Assembly (NCBI GenBank): GCA_016719605.1
Contig: JADJYW010000004.1
Coordinates: 124,001-188,000, forward strand
Length of the DNA: 64,000 nt
Direction of reading: 5' to 3'
Origin: Lewinellaceae bacterium
GTDB taxonomy: Bacteria > Bacteroidota > Bacteroidia > Chitinophagales > Saprospiraceae
Under the pieces are notes generated by a model. That model had not been told where the DNA came from. It was given only the letters and a program-made list of their open reading frames with translations, and did not search any database. Every line of letters begins with the position of its first letter. Position 1 is the stretch's first letter. Below, piece by piece: positions 45,213-53,040 of this stretch. The translations under genes were made by a program, and so were the position numbers.

Positions 45213-45228
45213 ATCGGCAGTTTTTTGG

Positions 45229-45236
45229 CAAAAGTA
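45229..45236 (-). promoter_or_regulatory. -7 promoter box (TACTTTTG) for the HEAT/cyclophilin gene
   Basis: Exact TAnnTTTG match on the minus strand, 17 bp before the ATG at 45212. Confidence 0.55.
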
Positions 45237-45367
45237 AGTAAGGTTTGCGGCACTGGCTCCAATCGGCCAAAACCTGTTTTGCCGGTACCTGCAGATCGTT
45301 TACCTCTGCTCCGGTTGCTCGCGTGTTGGGGTGCGGCTCCGTATGCTGCCTGACCGAGACGCGCGGG

Positions 45368-46915
45368 CTATTGCGAACCATCCGACTGGCCGCGAAGCAC
45401 AGCGAAGGAACCGATTTTTTTACCGTGTGTCAGCCCAACCTCGCTATCGAAGCGGTAGTGGATACAGCCGTAAATTCGTGAATTGGCGGCCTCCAGTGCC
45501 ATTGCGTCCAACTCGGCAGCTTTGTCCGGGAACAAGTATGACAACACCTCCGCTGCGGCAGCGGAGAAGCTGGAGTGGCCGGACGTGTACGCCGGAAAGT
45601 TGGGGATACCCGTGCAGGTCGTCACGGCCGGATCAGCCTCCGTGGGACGCGGCAGCAGGTAGTAGTATTTTACATCCCAACAGGCAATGCCGGCATCCTG
45701 TATACCTGTATTCAGGAGCGCCATGACCCGGGCGGTACGCATTTCATTGTATTGTTTTTCGTAGATCAGCTCGGCAGCCTTGCGGTTCCAGTGGCCGGGC
45801 GGCGTGTACGAGCCTACGCCGTCGGCCCAATAGGACGCGATGCGGAACTGCTCGCGGGTGCGGTTTTTGGCTATGGCGCGCAGTTCATCGAGTGCCGTTT
45901 CAAATGCCGGAGTACCGGGCTGCGGCGGCGCATCCGGGCGATTTGCCAGCAGCGTTGCCTGATCCAGATTCCAGGTTTTTACATTGCCGTATGTGGGCAA
46001 CATCGGCGGGCGGGCGGGTACATCGGTGCTCGTCCAGAGTTTGGTAATACCGCGTGCGATGGCATCATCTTTTTGCCCCTGGAAACCAGCCTGGTTGTTG
46101 GCCATACCCATGCGGTCCGTTTTGGCGTAGTTGATGATCCGTGCAGCAACGGCCACCCCCAGCGCTTCGCCGGCATCCAGATCGCTTTGCACATTGGCGC
46201 CGGCCCAGAGGCGGCTATTCTTGTGCTCCTCAGCCAGTTCGGTCATCCGGGCTGCTTCGCCGGGAAAGAGAAACTTGAGCAATTCCCGCGATGCGGCGGC
46301 TACTACGGCATCTTCCGAAGGATACGACGGCAAATCGTTCTCGGGGATGAGCGGACGGATATCCGAATCATTTTTGTACGGAGCGAGGCGGTTGTGCTGA
46401 AATTTGTGGTGCCAAGCCGTCACCAACGCATCGTACTGGGCCACAGCCAGCAGGGCGAATGCCCGCGAAGCGTAAGGCGGGGTGGCAAACGGGAAACGTG
46501 GATAAACGGTAGGGTTCATCGGATCGGGGGAAGGGTAGGTGCCGTCGGCGTTGTAGTTTGGCGGCACGTTGTACTGCGCGGCCAGTTCGCGGGCGATGGC
46601 ATGCCAACGCAATACGCCGTTGGCGCCCCAATGGCGGGCCAGGTCTTTTTGCTCGTCCGTGGCAGCAGCCATTTTATTTTTCAAATCAGCCAGTTCAGTC
46701 TGGTACGCTGCCGAAACAGCGGCTTCGGGGGCAGGTACGCCGATCTCGGCGCCATTGGTCAGGACGTATGTTTTCCAATTGCCGGCATTGGCATCAAGGT
46801 TCGTTTCGGCGTAGGGTTCAAAAACTGGAAGATCAACCGTTTTGTCGCATTGGCTAAACGCGAGAAGCAAACCAAAGCCAAGGGCAAGGCGATAGACGAA
46901 ATAGATATTTTTCAT
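45368..46915 (-). CDS. PAP2 / vanadium-haloperoxidase-like lipoprotein phosphatase
   Basis: A 515-residue lipoprotein (FGLLLAFSQCDK lipobox, Cys near 23). The C-terminal half has the three acid-phosphatase/haloperoxidase motifs: K416-x6-R423-P424 (KYYYLLPRP), the SGH motif in FPAYTSGHSSF (His447) and SR-x6-H-x3-D (SRIYGCIHYRFD, His486 and Asp490). These bind phosphate or vanadate. An earlier segment (about residues 195-250: PSYPSEDAVVAAASREL, then SRLWAGANVQSDLD) looks like a degenerate copy of the same core, with the histidines lost. Function is phosphatase or haloperoxidase; sequence alone cannot decide. The barrel gene lies just upstream on the same strand. Confidence 0.88.
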   Translation of the reverse strand: MKNIYFVYRLALGFGLLLAFSQCDKTVDLPVFEPYAETNLDANAGNWKTYVLTNGAEIGVPAPEAAVSAAYQTELADLKNKMAAATDEQKDLARHWGANGVLRWHAIARELAAQYNVPPNYNADGTYPSPDPMNPTVYPRFPFATPPYASRAFALLAVAQYDALVTAWHHKFQHNRLAPYKNDSDIRPLIPENDLPSYPSEDAVVAAASRELLKFLFPGEAARMTELAEEHKNSRLWAGANVQSDLDAGEALGVAVAARIINYAKTDRMGMANNQAGFQGQKDDAIARGITKLWTSTDVPARPPMLPTYGNVKTWNLDQATLLANRPDAPPQPGTPAFETALDELRAIAKNRTREQFRIASYWADGVGSYTPPGHWNRKAAELIYEKQYNEMRTARVMALLNTGIQDAGIACWDVKYYYLLPRPTEADPAVTTCTGIPNFPAYTSGHSSFSAAAAEVLSYLFPDKAAELDAMALEAANSRIYGCIHYRFDSEVGLTHGKKIGSFAVLRGQSDGSQ

Positions 46916-46934
46916 TGAAAATCAATTTTTTGTT

Positions 46935-47873
46935 TTAAAAAAAAACAGGTGCTCGTTTTTGGCTCAATTGGCTTTCACCACCTGGAAAAGGTACGACACG
47001 CCGCCCGAGTACATCGTGCTCTGGCCAACATTGCGCCCCGACAACACTTGACCGAAACTGGCCTGTACCGCAAGCCCTTTCCAGATGAAGTATTTGGCAT
47101 ACACGCCGGCCGAAGTCGCTTTCATATTGTTGGTCGGGAAACGGCATATCGTTGTAGCGGATGTCGTCGCCGCTGGTACCGGTGAAGTAGTTGACCGATA
47201 GCTCTGCCTGTATTTTGGAGTTGATAAAACCGACCCGTCCGGTGGCGTCCACCATATTGGGCACGGGCACTTCGTCGGTTTCGTACCACTGGCCGTTGTA
47301 CAGGTAGGAATCGCGGTCAAGTTTGGTGTTACTCCGCCAGGTATGGCCCACCTGCGCCGTAGCATAGATGCCGTGTTTGGTGGTATAGTTCAGAATACCG
47401 CGCAGCGAGGCCGTTTTGCTTTGAATGCCGATGCTGAATGGTAAAAAATCGGGCACATAATTGCTCGCCGGGATGGATAACCCGCCTGTGGCTTGCACTT
47501 TGAATGTGCCAAAATCGGACGATATTGCCAGCGGCTGGTACTTGAGCCACGCCGAGATATCTTGCAGGTTCCGTTCTCCCTCGAAGTAGGAATCGCTGTC
47601 CGTCCAGATATATGGCAACCCGACCAGGACGTTCCATTTGTCCGTGATGCCATAGTTCGCCATTATCATGGCGCTCTGGTTGGTGAAGGTTCCGATGTTC
47701 AGGTTGGAGCGTTTGTTGGCGCCTTCCCAGTATTCATCCCAGCTACTGCCGGAATACTGGCCGAGCACACAAAGCACACCCTTGGGCATCATCAGGGCAT
47801 CGGTGGGTGATTGGGCAACCGAGACGTAAGAAAAGGCCACGAAAAAGGCAGCCATCAGGTAAAGTTGTCGCAT
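46935..47873 (-). CDS. Outer-membrane beta-barrel-like protein, frameshifted at the 3' end
   Basis: Starts MRQLYLMAAFFVAFSYVSVA followed by QSPTDA, a signal peptide; ATG at 47873. The body has amphipathic strands (MIMANYGITDKWNVLVGLPY, GIYATAQVGHTWRSN, KIQAELSVNYFTGTSGDD) and is a paralogue of the barrel at 12083-12961. After about residue 250 the frame reads FGRRVCQILHLERACGTG, which is not barrel-like and ends at 46935, while the neighbouring frame continues the family C-terminus to 46964. The gene precedes the PAP2-like lipoprotein. An exact -7 box lies 28 bp upstream. It may export or sense something that the PAP2 protein acts on. Confidence 0.8.
   Translation of the reverse strand: MRQLYLMAAFFVAFSYVSVAQSPTDALMMPKGVLCVLGQYSGSSWDEYWEGANKRSNLNIGTFTNQSAMIMANYGITDKWNVLVGLPYIWTDSDSYFEGERNLQDISAWLKYQPLAISSDFGTFKVQATGGLSIPASNYVPDFLPFSIGIQSKTASLRGILNYTTKHGIYATAQVGHTWRSNTKLDRDSYLYNGQWYETDEVPVPNMVDATGRVGFINSKIQAELSVNYFTGTSGDDIRYNDMPFPDQQYESDFGRRVCQILHLERACGTGQFRSSVVGAQCWPEHDVLGRRVVPFPGGESQLSQKRAPVFF
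46964..47120 (-). CDS. C-terminal strands of the 47.9 kb barrel, shifted frame
   Basis: This frame gives SAGVYAKYFIWKGLAVQASF, then GQVLSGRNVGQSTMYSGGVS and YLFQVVKAN. The segment LSGRN-x-G matches LTGRNIGEATGFSGSVVYAF at the end of the paralogous barrel (12961). The switch needs one extra base removed near 47120. It is not an independent gene. Confidence 0.75.
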
Positions 47874-47900
47874 GACAGGGCGCGTGTTTGGTAAAAAAAG

Positions 47901-47908
47901 CAAAGGTA
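47901..47908 (-). promoter_or_regulatory. -7 promoter box (TACCTTTG) for the barrel/PAP2 operon
   Basis: Exact TAnnTTTG match on the minus strand, 28 bp upstream of the ATG at 47873. Confidence 0.55.
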
Positions 47909-47995
47909 TCCCCGGAACGCCCCTCTAAACATTAGAAAACCCTTAAAAATACCCGAATAGACGGCTGTATCCCCAACTGGAAACCTGCCAACCGG

Positions 47996-49102
47996 CTACC
48001 CTGCTACCTCGTATCGTTTGCCCGGTAGCGTGCGCACCACGCCCTTGAACTCCAGCCCAAGCAAGAGGGCGGCCAGTTCGCCGGGCGAACGTCGGGCAAC
48101 CCCGGTGAGCTCGTCTATGGGAATCAGCGGCCGTTGGCGAATGATCTCGATCAGTTCGGTTTCGGCGGGTGTGAGGTCGAGGAAGAGTTGCTGCTGCACG
48201 GCACGTTTGCCGCCTGCATCGTCCCAGCGGAGTGCGGCAGCGATGTCGGCAGCGCTTTCCACAAGTTTGGCGCGATGGGTTCGGATGAGCAGGTTGCAGC
48301 CCGCGCTTTTGGGGTCGCGCACACGACCCGGCACGGCGAAGATGTCGCGCTCGTACTGGCCGGCCAGTTCGGCGGTAATCATGGAGCCACCGGAGTTGGC
48401 GGTTTCCACCACCAGCAAGGCATCGCAGAGGCCTGCAATGATGCGGTTACGCATGGGGAAATGTTCGCGGTCGGGGCCGGTCTGGTGCGTGTATTCGCTG
48501 AGCAGACCGCCGTTTTCAGTAATTTTCAGAGCCACACTGCGGTGTTCGTTGGGATACACCTTGCCGAGTCCGTGCCCCAGTACGGCCACATTGGGTACGC
48601 CCAGCGCATTGGCCTTCCGGTGCGCCGTCACGTCAATGCCAAAGGCAAGCCCGCTCACCACCAGCACATCGTATCCCCGCAGGCTCTCCACCAGTTCTTC
48701 GCACAGTGCCCGGCCGTACTCCGTGGGTTGCCGGGTACCAACCACGGCCACGATGCGGCGGGCGTTCAGCAGTTCGACCGACGAGCCTTTGAAGTACAAC
48801 AAGGCTGGGCAGTCGGCGTTTTGCCGCAAACGGGCGGGGTAGGTTTCGTCTGTGTAAAAAAGCGCCTGTACGCCGTATTGTTCCAAAAATTTCAGTTCCT
48901 GCTCGGCTTTTGCCTGCGCCTCCGAGATGGCAATGCCGGAAGCAATACCCGGCCCGATACCCGGAATTTTTAATAATTCTCGCCGCGATGCGCGAAAAAC
49001 AGCCTCGGCGCTACCGCAGTAACTGACCAGTGTTTTGGCTGTGATGGCCCCGACCTGGGGCAACAAAGTGAGTGCGATTTGATAGTGCAGCCGGTCTGTC
49101 AT
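47996..49102 (-). CDS. dprA: DNA-processing protein DprA
   Basis: A 368-residue single-strand-DNA-binding and RecA-loading protein used in natural transformation. An N-terminal helix-hairpin-helix-like domain contains KIPGIGPGIASGIAI. The Rossmann-like DprA core follows: VAVVGTRQPTEYGRALCEEL, VVSGLAFGIDVTAHRKA, AVLGHGLGKVYPNEH, FPMRNRIIAGLCDALLVVE and GSMITAELAGQYERDIFAVP. A C-terminal winged-helix domain (LTPAETELIEIIRQRPLIPI onwards) completes it. Full length. Presence of dprA is common in non-competent bacteria too, so competence cannot be concluded. Confidence 0.96.
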   Translation of the reverse strand: MTDRLHYQIALTLLPQVGAITAKTLVSYCGSAEAVFRASRRELLKIPGIGPGIASGIAISEAQAKAEQELKFLEQYGVQALFYTDETYPARLRQNADCPALLYFKGSSVELLNARRIVAVVGTRQPTEYGRALCEELVESLRGYDVLVVSGLAFGIDVTAHRKANALGVPNVAVLGHGLGKVYPNEHRSVALKITENGGLLSEYTHQTGPDREHFPMRNRIIAGLCDALLVVETANSGGSMITAELAGQYERDIFAVPGRVRDPKSAGCNLLIRTHRAKLVESAADIAAALRWDDAGGKRAVQQQLFLDLTPAETELIEIIRQRPLIPIDELTGVARRSPGELAALLLGLEFKGVVRTLPGKRYEVAG

Positions 49103-49125
49103 GGGTTACAAGGCTGGATTTGGTG

Positions 49126-49133
49126 TAATTTTG
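49126..49133 (+). promoter_or_regulatory. -7 promoter box (TAATTTTG) for the SH3 protein gene
   Basis: Exact TAnnTTTG match on the plus strand followed by CCGC, 72 bp before the ATG at 49205. It supports that start rather than the longer in-frame opening at 49079. Confidence 0.45.
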
Positions 49134-49204
49134 CCGCTAAAGTAAGGTGCATATTCAAAACATGCATTCTTTTTAAAACTTTTAGTTTTATATCAACACT
49201 TGCT

Positions 49205-49828
49205 ATGCGAATACCCAGGGTCGAGTCCATCATCATCACGGTTTTTTTTCTGTGCATTGCGCTTTGGGCTATTTCCAAATGCTCGTCCAGACGCAGCCAA
49301 ACGATCCGCTCGGAGCGGGCGGAACTGGAGGAGGACGAGCGGCCGAGAAAACCGGACACCGTGTTCGTCCCACAGCAGCAAACACAGCAGCAACCGCAGG
49401 CCGAGTCGCAGCCCGTTGCCGCTCCGCCACCCACGCGCACCGGATTGCCCAAACTGGAAAATCCGGCCCCGGCTACCGAGGCCGCACCGACCAACCCCAC
49501 CACCGTCCCGGGTGTACGCCCGACCCTCTCCAACGAACCACAAACCACCCCGGCGGCGGCCAAATACTCCACGCTGTTTGTCACCATAGATGGCCTGAAT
49601 ATGCGCAAGGAACCCAATCGAAAAAGCCCACTGGTCGCACGCCTCAAACTGGACGAGCAGGTGTTTTTTCTAAACAAAAAAAGCGAAAAGCCCGAGGAGA
49701 TCAACCTCGGCCTCGAAAAGGTAACCGACTACTGGGTGAATATCCGCACCAAATCGGGCAAAGAGGGGTGGGTATTCGGCGCCGGGGTGCACTATTTCAA
49801 AATGAAACGCAAGGGTGTGCTGGAATAA
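49205..49828 (+). CDS. Membrane-anchored protein with disordered linker and SH3-like domain
   Basis: A 207-residue protein. One N-terminal span (ESIIITVFFLCIALWAIS, residues ~7-24) is followed by SKCSSRR, which could also be a lipobox variant. Residues ~30-115 are a Pro/Gln/Thr-rich disordered linker (QQQTQQQPQAESQPVAAPPP). The C-terminal ~85 residues form a bacterial SH3-like domain (LFVTIDGLNMRKEPNRKSPL, EQVFFLNKKSEKPEEINLG, KSGKEGWVFGAGVHYF). Such domains often bind cell-wall peptides. It lies in its own unit between dprA and the MATE gene. Localisation in the periplasm is inferred from the anchor. Confidence 0.82.
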   Translation: MRIPRVESIIITVFFLCIALWAISKCSSRRSQTIRSERAELEEDERPRKPDTVFVPQQQTQQQPQAESQPVAAPPPTRTGLPKLENPAPATEAAPTNPTTVPGVRPTLSNEPQTTPAAAKYSTLFVTIDGLNMRKEPNRKSPLVARLKLDEQVFFLNKKSEKPEEINLGLEKVTDYWVNIRTKSGKEGWVFGAGVHYFKMKRKGVLE

Positions 49829-49866
49829 CGGGCAAACCCGGCACCCAAATCGAGGGTATTCAAAAA

Positions 49867-51282
49867 TCAAACTTTGGCTTTTTTCCACCGCCCTTTTCGG
49901 AAAAACCACATAGAGCCTACGGCCAATACCGATTCGGCAATGACGATGCTGTAATATACCCCGCCCTGGCCCCAGCCGAGATGCAATGCCAGCAGCCACG
50001 CCAGCGGCATTTCGATCAGCCAGAAACAGACAAAATTCAGGATGGTGGGCGTACGGGTATCGCCCGCCCCGTTGATCGCCTGCGAGAGAATCATGCCGTA
50101 CCCGTAAAAAACATACCCGGCGGCTATGATGCGCAGGGCCATGGAGCCGGACTTGAGCGTCTCCGGGTCATCGGAAAACAGGCTGATAAAAAACGGCGCC
50201 CAAATCAGGTAGATGACGCTGACCGTGGCCATGAAAATCATGTTGAAAAACCCGGCTCGCCACGCCGATTTTTCAGCCCTGTCGGGAAATCCCGCCCCGA
50301 GATTTTGACCCACCAGCGTAGCGGCGGCATTGGACATACCCCACGAGGGCAGGATAGTGAAAATGATCATACGAATGGCAATCGTATAGCCCGCAGTCAC
50401 CCCGGTACTGATCTGGCCGAGGATGTAGATCAGAAAAATCCAGCTGGCCGAAGCAATCAGGTACTGGCCGGTGCTGCCGGAGGCAATGACCAGAAGGCGG
50501 CGCACAATATCCCACCTGGGGCGCAGGAAACGCCAGTGCAGGCGCACGATGCGGCCCACCCCAAACAGGTGCCACAATTGGTACCCTACGCCCACGGAGC
50601 GCCCGATAGTGGTGGCCACCCCTGCGCCCAGCACACCCATTTCCGGGAACGGGCCGTAGCCAAAAATTAGCAGCGGATCCAGCACGATATTGACGCCGTT
50701 GGCAAGCCAAAGGGCGCGCATGGCCGTGGCCGCATCGCCCGCTCCGCGAAAAATACCGTTGAGCATCCACAGCAACAAAATGGGCAGGTTGGCCGTGAGC
50801 ATCAGGCGCATGTACTGCTCGCCCGTATCCGCAACTTGGGGATCCTTGGCCATAAGAAGCAGGATGTCTTTGGCATAAATATAGCCCGGAACAGCAATCA
50901 GCAGCGACAAAACTACAGCGATCAGGATCGTTTGTCCGCCGGCAACCGATGCCGCTTTTCGCCTGCCCTCACCGACCCGCCGCGCCACCATGGCCGTGGC
51001 GGCAGCACTCAAGCCGATCGCAATGGAATAAATCAGCGTCAGCACCGACTCCGTCAGCCCCACTGTAGCCACCGCCTCGTTGCTGATTCTGGCCACAAAA
51101 AAAGCATCCACCACGGCGAACAGCGACTCCATCGCCATTTCCAGAATCATCGGAATGGACAGCAGGACTATCGCCCGGTCAATACTACCCGTGGTAAAAT
51201 CCTGCTCCTCGCCATTGATGGCCTGGCGCAGTACGCGCAGCCGGCGCTGCCAACGGGTTTCCGACTTGAGTTCTGTATGCAT
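49867..51282 (-). CDS. MATE family multidrug/cation exporter
   Basis: A 471-residue inner-membrane antiporter that exports cationic or organic compounds using Na+ or H+. Twelve hydrophobic segments are present in two six-helix halves. The first half begins AIVLLSIPMILEMAMESLFA with VVDAFFVARISNEAVATVGL (the MATE signature). The second half begins LLVIASGSTGQYLIASASWI. ATTIGRSVGVGY and AATLVGQNLGAGFPDRAE match family loops. The substrate cannot be told. The ATG at 51282 (MHTELKSETRW) is preferred; the frame open to 51477 lacks family character. It is divergent from mqnC. Confidence 0.95.
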   Translation of the reverse strand: MHTELKSETRWQRRLRVLRQAINGEEQDFTTGSIDRAIVLLSIPMILEMAMESLFAVVDAFFVARISNEAVATVGLTESVLTLIYSIAIGLSAAATAMVARRVGEGRRKAASVAGGQTILIAVVLSLLIAVPGYIYAKDILLLMAKDPQVADTGEQYMRLMLTANLPILLLWMLNGIFRGAGDAATAMRALWLANGVNIVLDPLLIFGYGPFPEMGVLGAGVATTIGRSVGVGYQLWHLFGVGRIVRLHWRFLRPRWDIVRRLLVIASGSTGQYLIASASWIFLIYILGQISTGVTAGYTIAIRMIIFTILPSWGMSNAAATLVGQNLGAGFPDRAEKSAWRAGFFNMIFMATVSVIYLIWAPFFISLFSDDPETLKSGSMALRIIAAGYVFYGYGMILSQAINGAGDTRTPTILNFVCFWLIEMPLAWLLALHLGWGQGGVYYSIVIAESVLAVGSMWFFRKGRWKKAKV

Positions 51283-51508
51283 AGGAAGGCGCGAACAGAC
51301 GACCCGGCATTTTTTTGGATTAGCCGGAGTGGTCGTTTTTTGGTTTAAAAAAAATCGTTGATCGGAAAATGTCGGGTTTTTAGAGACTGTTTGAATTACG
51401 CGGCCAAATGTAGGCAAGGCTGAAATGGGAGGTGTCTTTTTCGTAACGAAAGCGCCCAACGCTGCCTGGTCGGACAAAGTTCCGGCGCCACGCCAACATC
51501 CGCGCCGT

Positions 51509-51516
51509 AACTTTGT
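51509..51516 (+). promoter_or_regulatory. -7 promoter box (TAACTTTG) for mqnC
   Basis: Exact TAnnTTTG match, 27 bp before the ATG at 51543. It rules against the TTG start at 51513, which lies inside the box. Confidence 0.6.
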
Positions 51517-51542
51517 TTCCTGCTACAATTCAGCCACCAAGT

Positions 51543-52688
51543 ATGCAACAGATACACGACCTGCTCCACCGCGCCCTGAACCTCGAATGGCTTACGCCCG
51601 AGGAGGGCGTTTTTTTATTTGAAAATGCCGCCACGGCAGACCTGCTGTTCGTGGGCAACCAACTGCGCCGGCACCACGTTCCGGGCAATGTGGTCACCTG
51701 GATCATTGACCGCAACTCCAACACCACCAACGTTTGCATCGCCAACTGCAAGTTTTGCAACTTCTACCGGCGTCCCGGACACAACGAAGCGTACATCACC
51801 ACCATCGAGGAGTACAAGCAAAAGATTGAGGAGACATTCGCATACGGCGGCGAGCAGCTGCTCCTGCAAGGCGGGCACCACCCCGACCTCGGCCTGCAAT
51901 TTTATGCCGACCTGTTCCGCCAACTCAAAGCCCTGTACCCCAACCTGAAACTCCACGCGCTTGGCCCGCCCGAAATCGCGCACATCAGCAAACTGGAAGG
52001 CATGAGCCACTACGATGTGCTCAAAACGCTACAGGAAGCAGGACTGGATTCGTTGCCCGGCGCAGGCGCCGAAATTCTGGACGACCGCGTTCGGCGTTTG
52101 ATTTCCAAAGGAAAATGCGGCGGCGAGGAGTGGCTCCATGTGATGCGTGCCGCCCACCAACTGCACCTCACCACCTCGGCTACCATGATGTTTGGTCATA
52201 TCGAAACCAACCTCGAACGTATGGAACACTTCGCCGCGCTCCGGCAGGTACAGTCGGAAAAACCCACCGATGCCAAAGGTTTTTTAGCGTTTATCCCGTG
52301 GCCATTTCAGGACGAGGACACGATTTTGAAAAAAATAAAACGCGCCCGAAACGCCGTCACCGGCGACGAGTACGCCCGTATGATTGCCATGAGCCGCATC
52401 ATGCTGCCCAACGTGGTGAACATACAGGCTTCCTGGCTTACCGTGGGCAAGCAGGTAGCGCAGGTATGCCTGCACGCGGGAGCCAATGACTTCGGCAGCA
52501 TTATGATCGAGGAAAATGTGGTGTCCGCCGCAGGCGCGCGTTTCCGCTTCACGGCCGACGGTATCCAGCGGGCTATTCGGGAGGCCGGCTTTGAGCCGCG
52601 CCTCCGAAATCAGCAATACGAATTCCGGGAACTCCCCGAGGGTATGTTGCAGCAGCAACTGGACCGGGAAGCCATGCTGGTGGACTGA
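51543..52688 (+). CDS. mqnC: Cyclic dehypoxanthinyl futalosine synthase MqnC
   Basis: A 381-residue radical SAM enzyme of the futalosine menaquinone pathway, cyclising dehypoxanthinyl futalosine. The radical SAM cluster motif is CIANCKFC (Cys65, Cys69, Cys72), followed by NFYRRPGHNEAYITT. Other MqnC-typical blocks: LLLQGGHHPDLGLQFYADLF, LHALGPPEIAHISKLEGMSH, GLDSLPGAGAEILDDRVRR, SATMMFGHIETNLERMEHF and FLAFIPWPFQDEDT. C-terminal MIEENVVSAAGARFRFTADG is also diagnostic. It indicates menaquinone synthesis by the futalosine route rather than the Men pathway. MITE copy D starts 17 bp after the stop. Confidence 0.96.
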   Translation: MQQIHDLLHRALNLEWLTPEEGVFLFENAATADLLFVGNQLRRHHVPGNVVTWIIDRNSNTTNVCIANCKFCNFYRRPGHNEAYITTIEEYKQKIEETFAYGGEQLLLQGGHHPDLGLQFYADLFRQLKALYPNLKLHALGPPEIAHISKLEGMSHYDVLKTLQEAGLDSLPGAGAEILDDRVRRLISKGKCGGEEWLHVMRAAHQLHLTTSATMMFGHIETNLERMEHFAALRQVQSEKPTDAKGFLAFIPWPFQDEDTILKKIKRARNAVTGDEYARMIAMSRIMLPNVVNIQASWLTVGKQVAQVCLHAGANDFGSIMIEENVVSAAGARFRFTADGIQRAIREAGFEPRLRNQQYEFRELPEGMLQQQLDREAMLVD

Positions 52689-52704
52689 TCCGCAGCGCGA
52701 CGCA

Positions 52705-52884
52705 GAGGCTGTCTCAAAAGCATGGCTTTGACGGGAATTGATTTTTTTCAGACAGGATTTACAAGATTTACAGGATAAATGAGGCGACTCCGTCGCCGAA
52801 AATCCTGTAAATCCTTTTTATCCTGTCAAAAAATGAATTCGCCTGTCAACGGCGCAATACGGTGCGGACTTATGAGACAGCCTC
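52705..52884 (+). repeat. MITE-like element, copy D (180 bp, intact termini)
   Basis: Exactly 180 bp bounded by GAGGCTGTCTCAAAAG and CTTATGAGACAGCCTC. It matches copy B almost base for base when that copy is reverse-complemented, and shares the inner GGCGAC-TCC-GTCGCC hairpin. It lies between mqnC and the 53041 gene, both on the plus strand. No target duplication is visible here. Confidence 0.85.
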
Positions 52885-53040
52885 TAAAACCCCGGCGTCT
52901 GGTACCCACAATCCGGTATCCCGGAAAGCGCACAAAACTCCTACGTTGCGTTACGTCGGCTATCCGACTGTTTTGCGTGTTCGCAAAGGCTACACCCTGT
53001 CCGGACAGTGGCCTAACTTCGTCAAAAAATCCGATTTATT

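Noticed and set aside
43557..46918. Long plus-strand frames opposite the HEAT/cyclophilin and PAP2-like genes
   Set aside because: Both are shadows of well-recognised minus-strand genes in GC-rich sequence.
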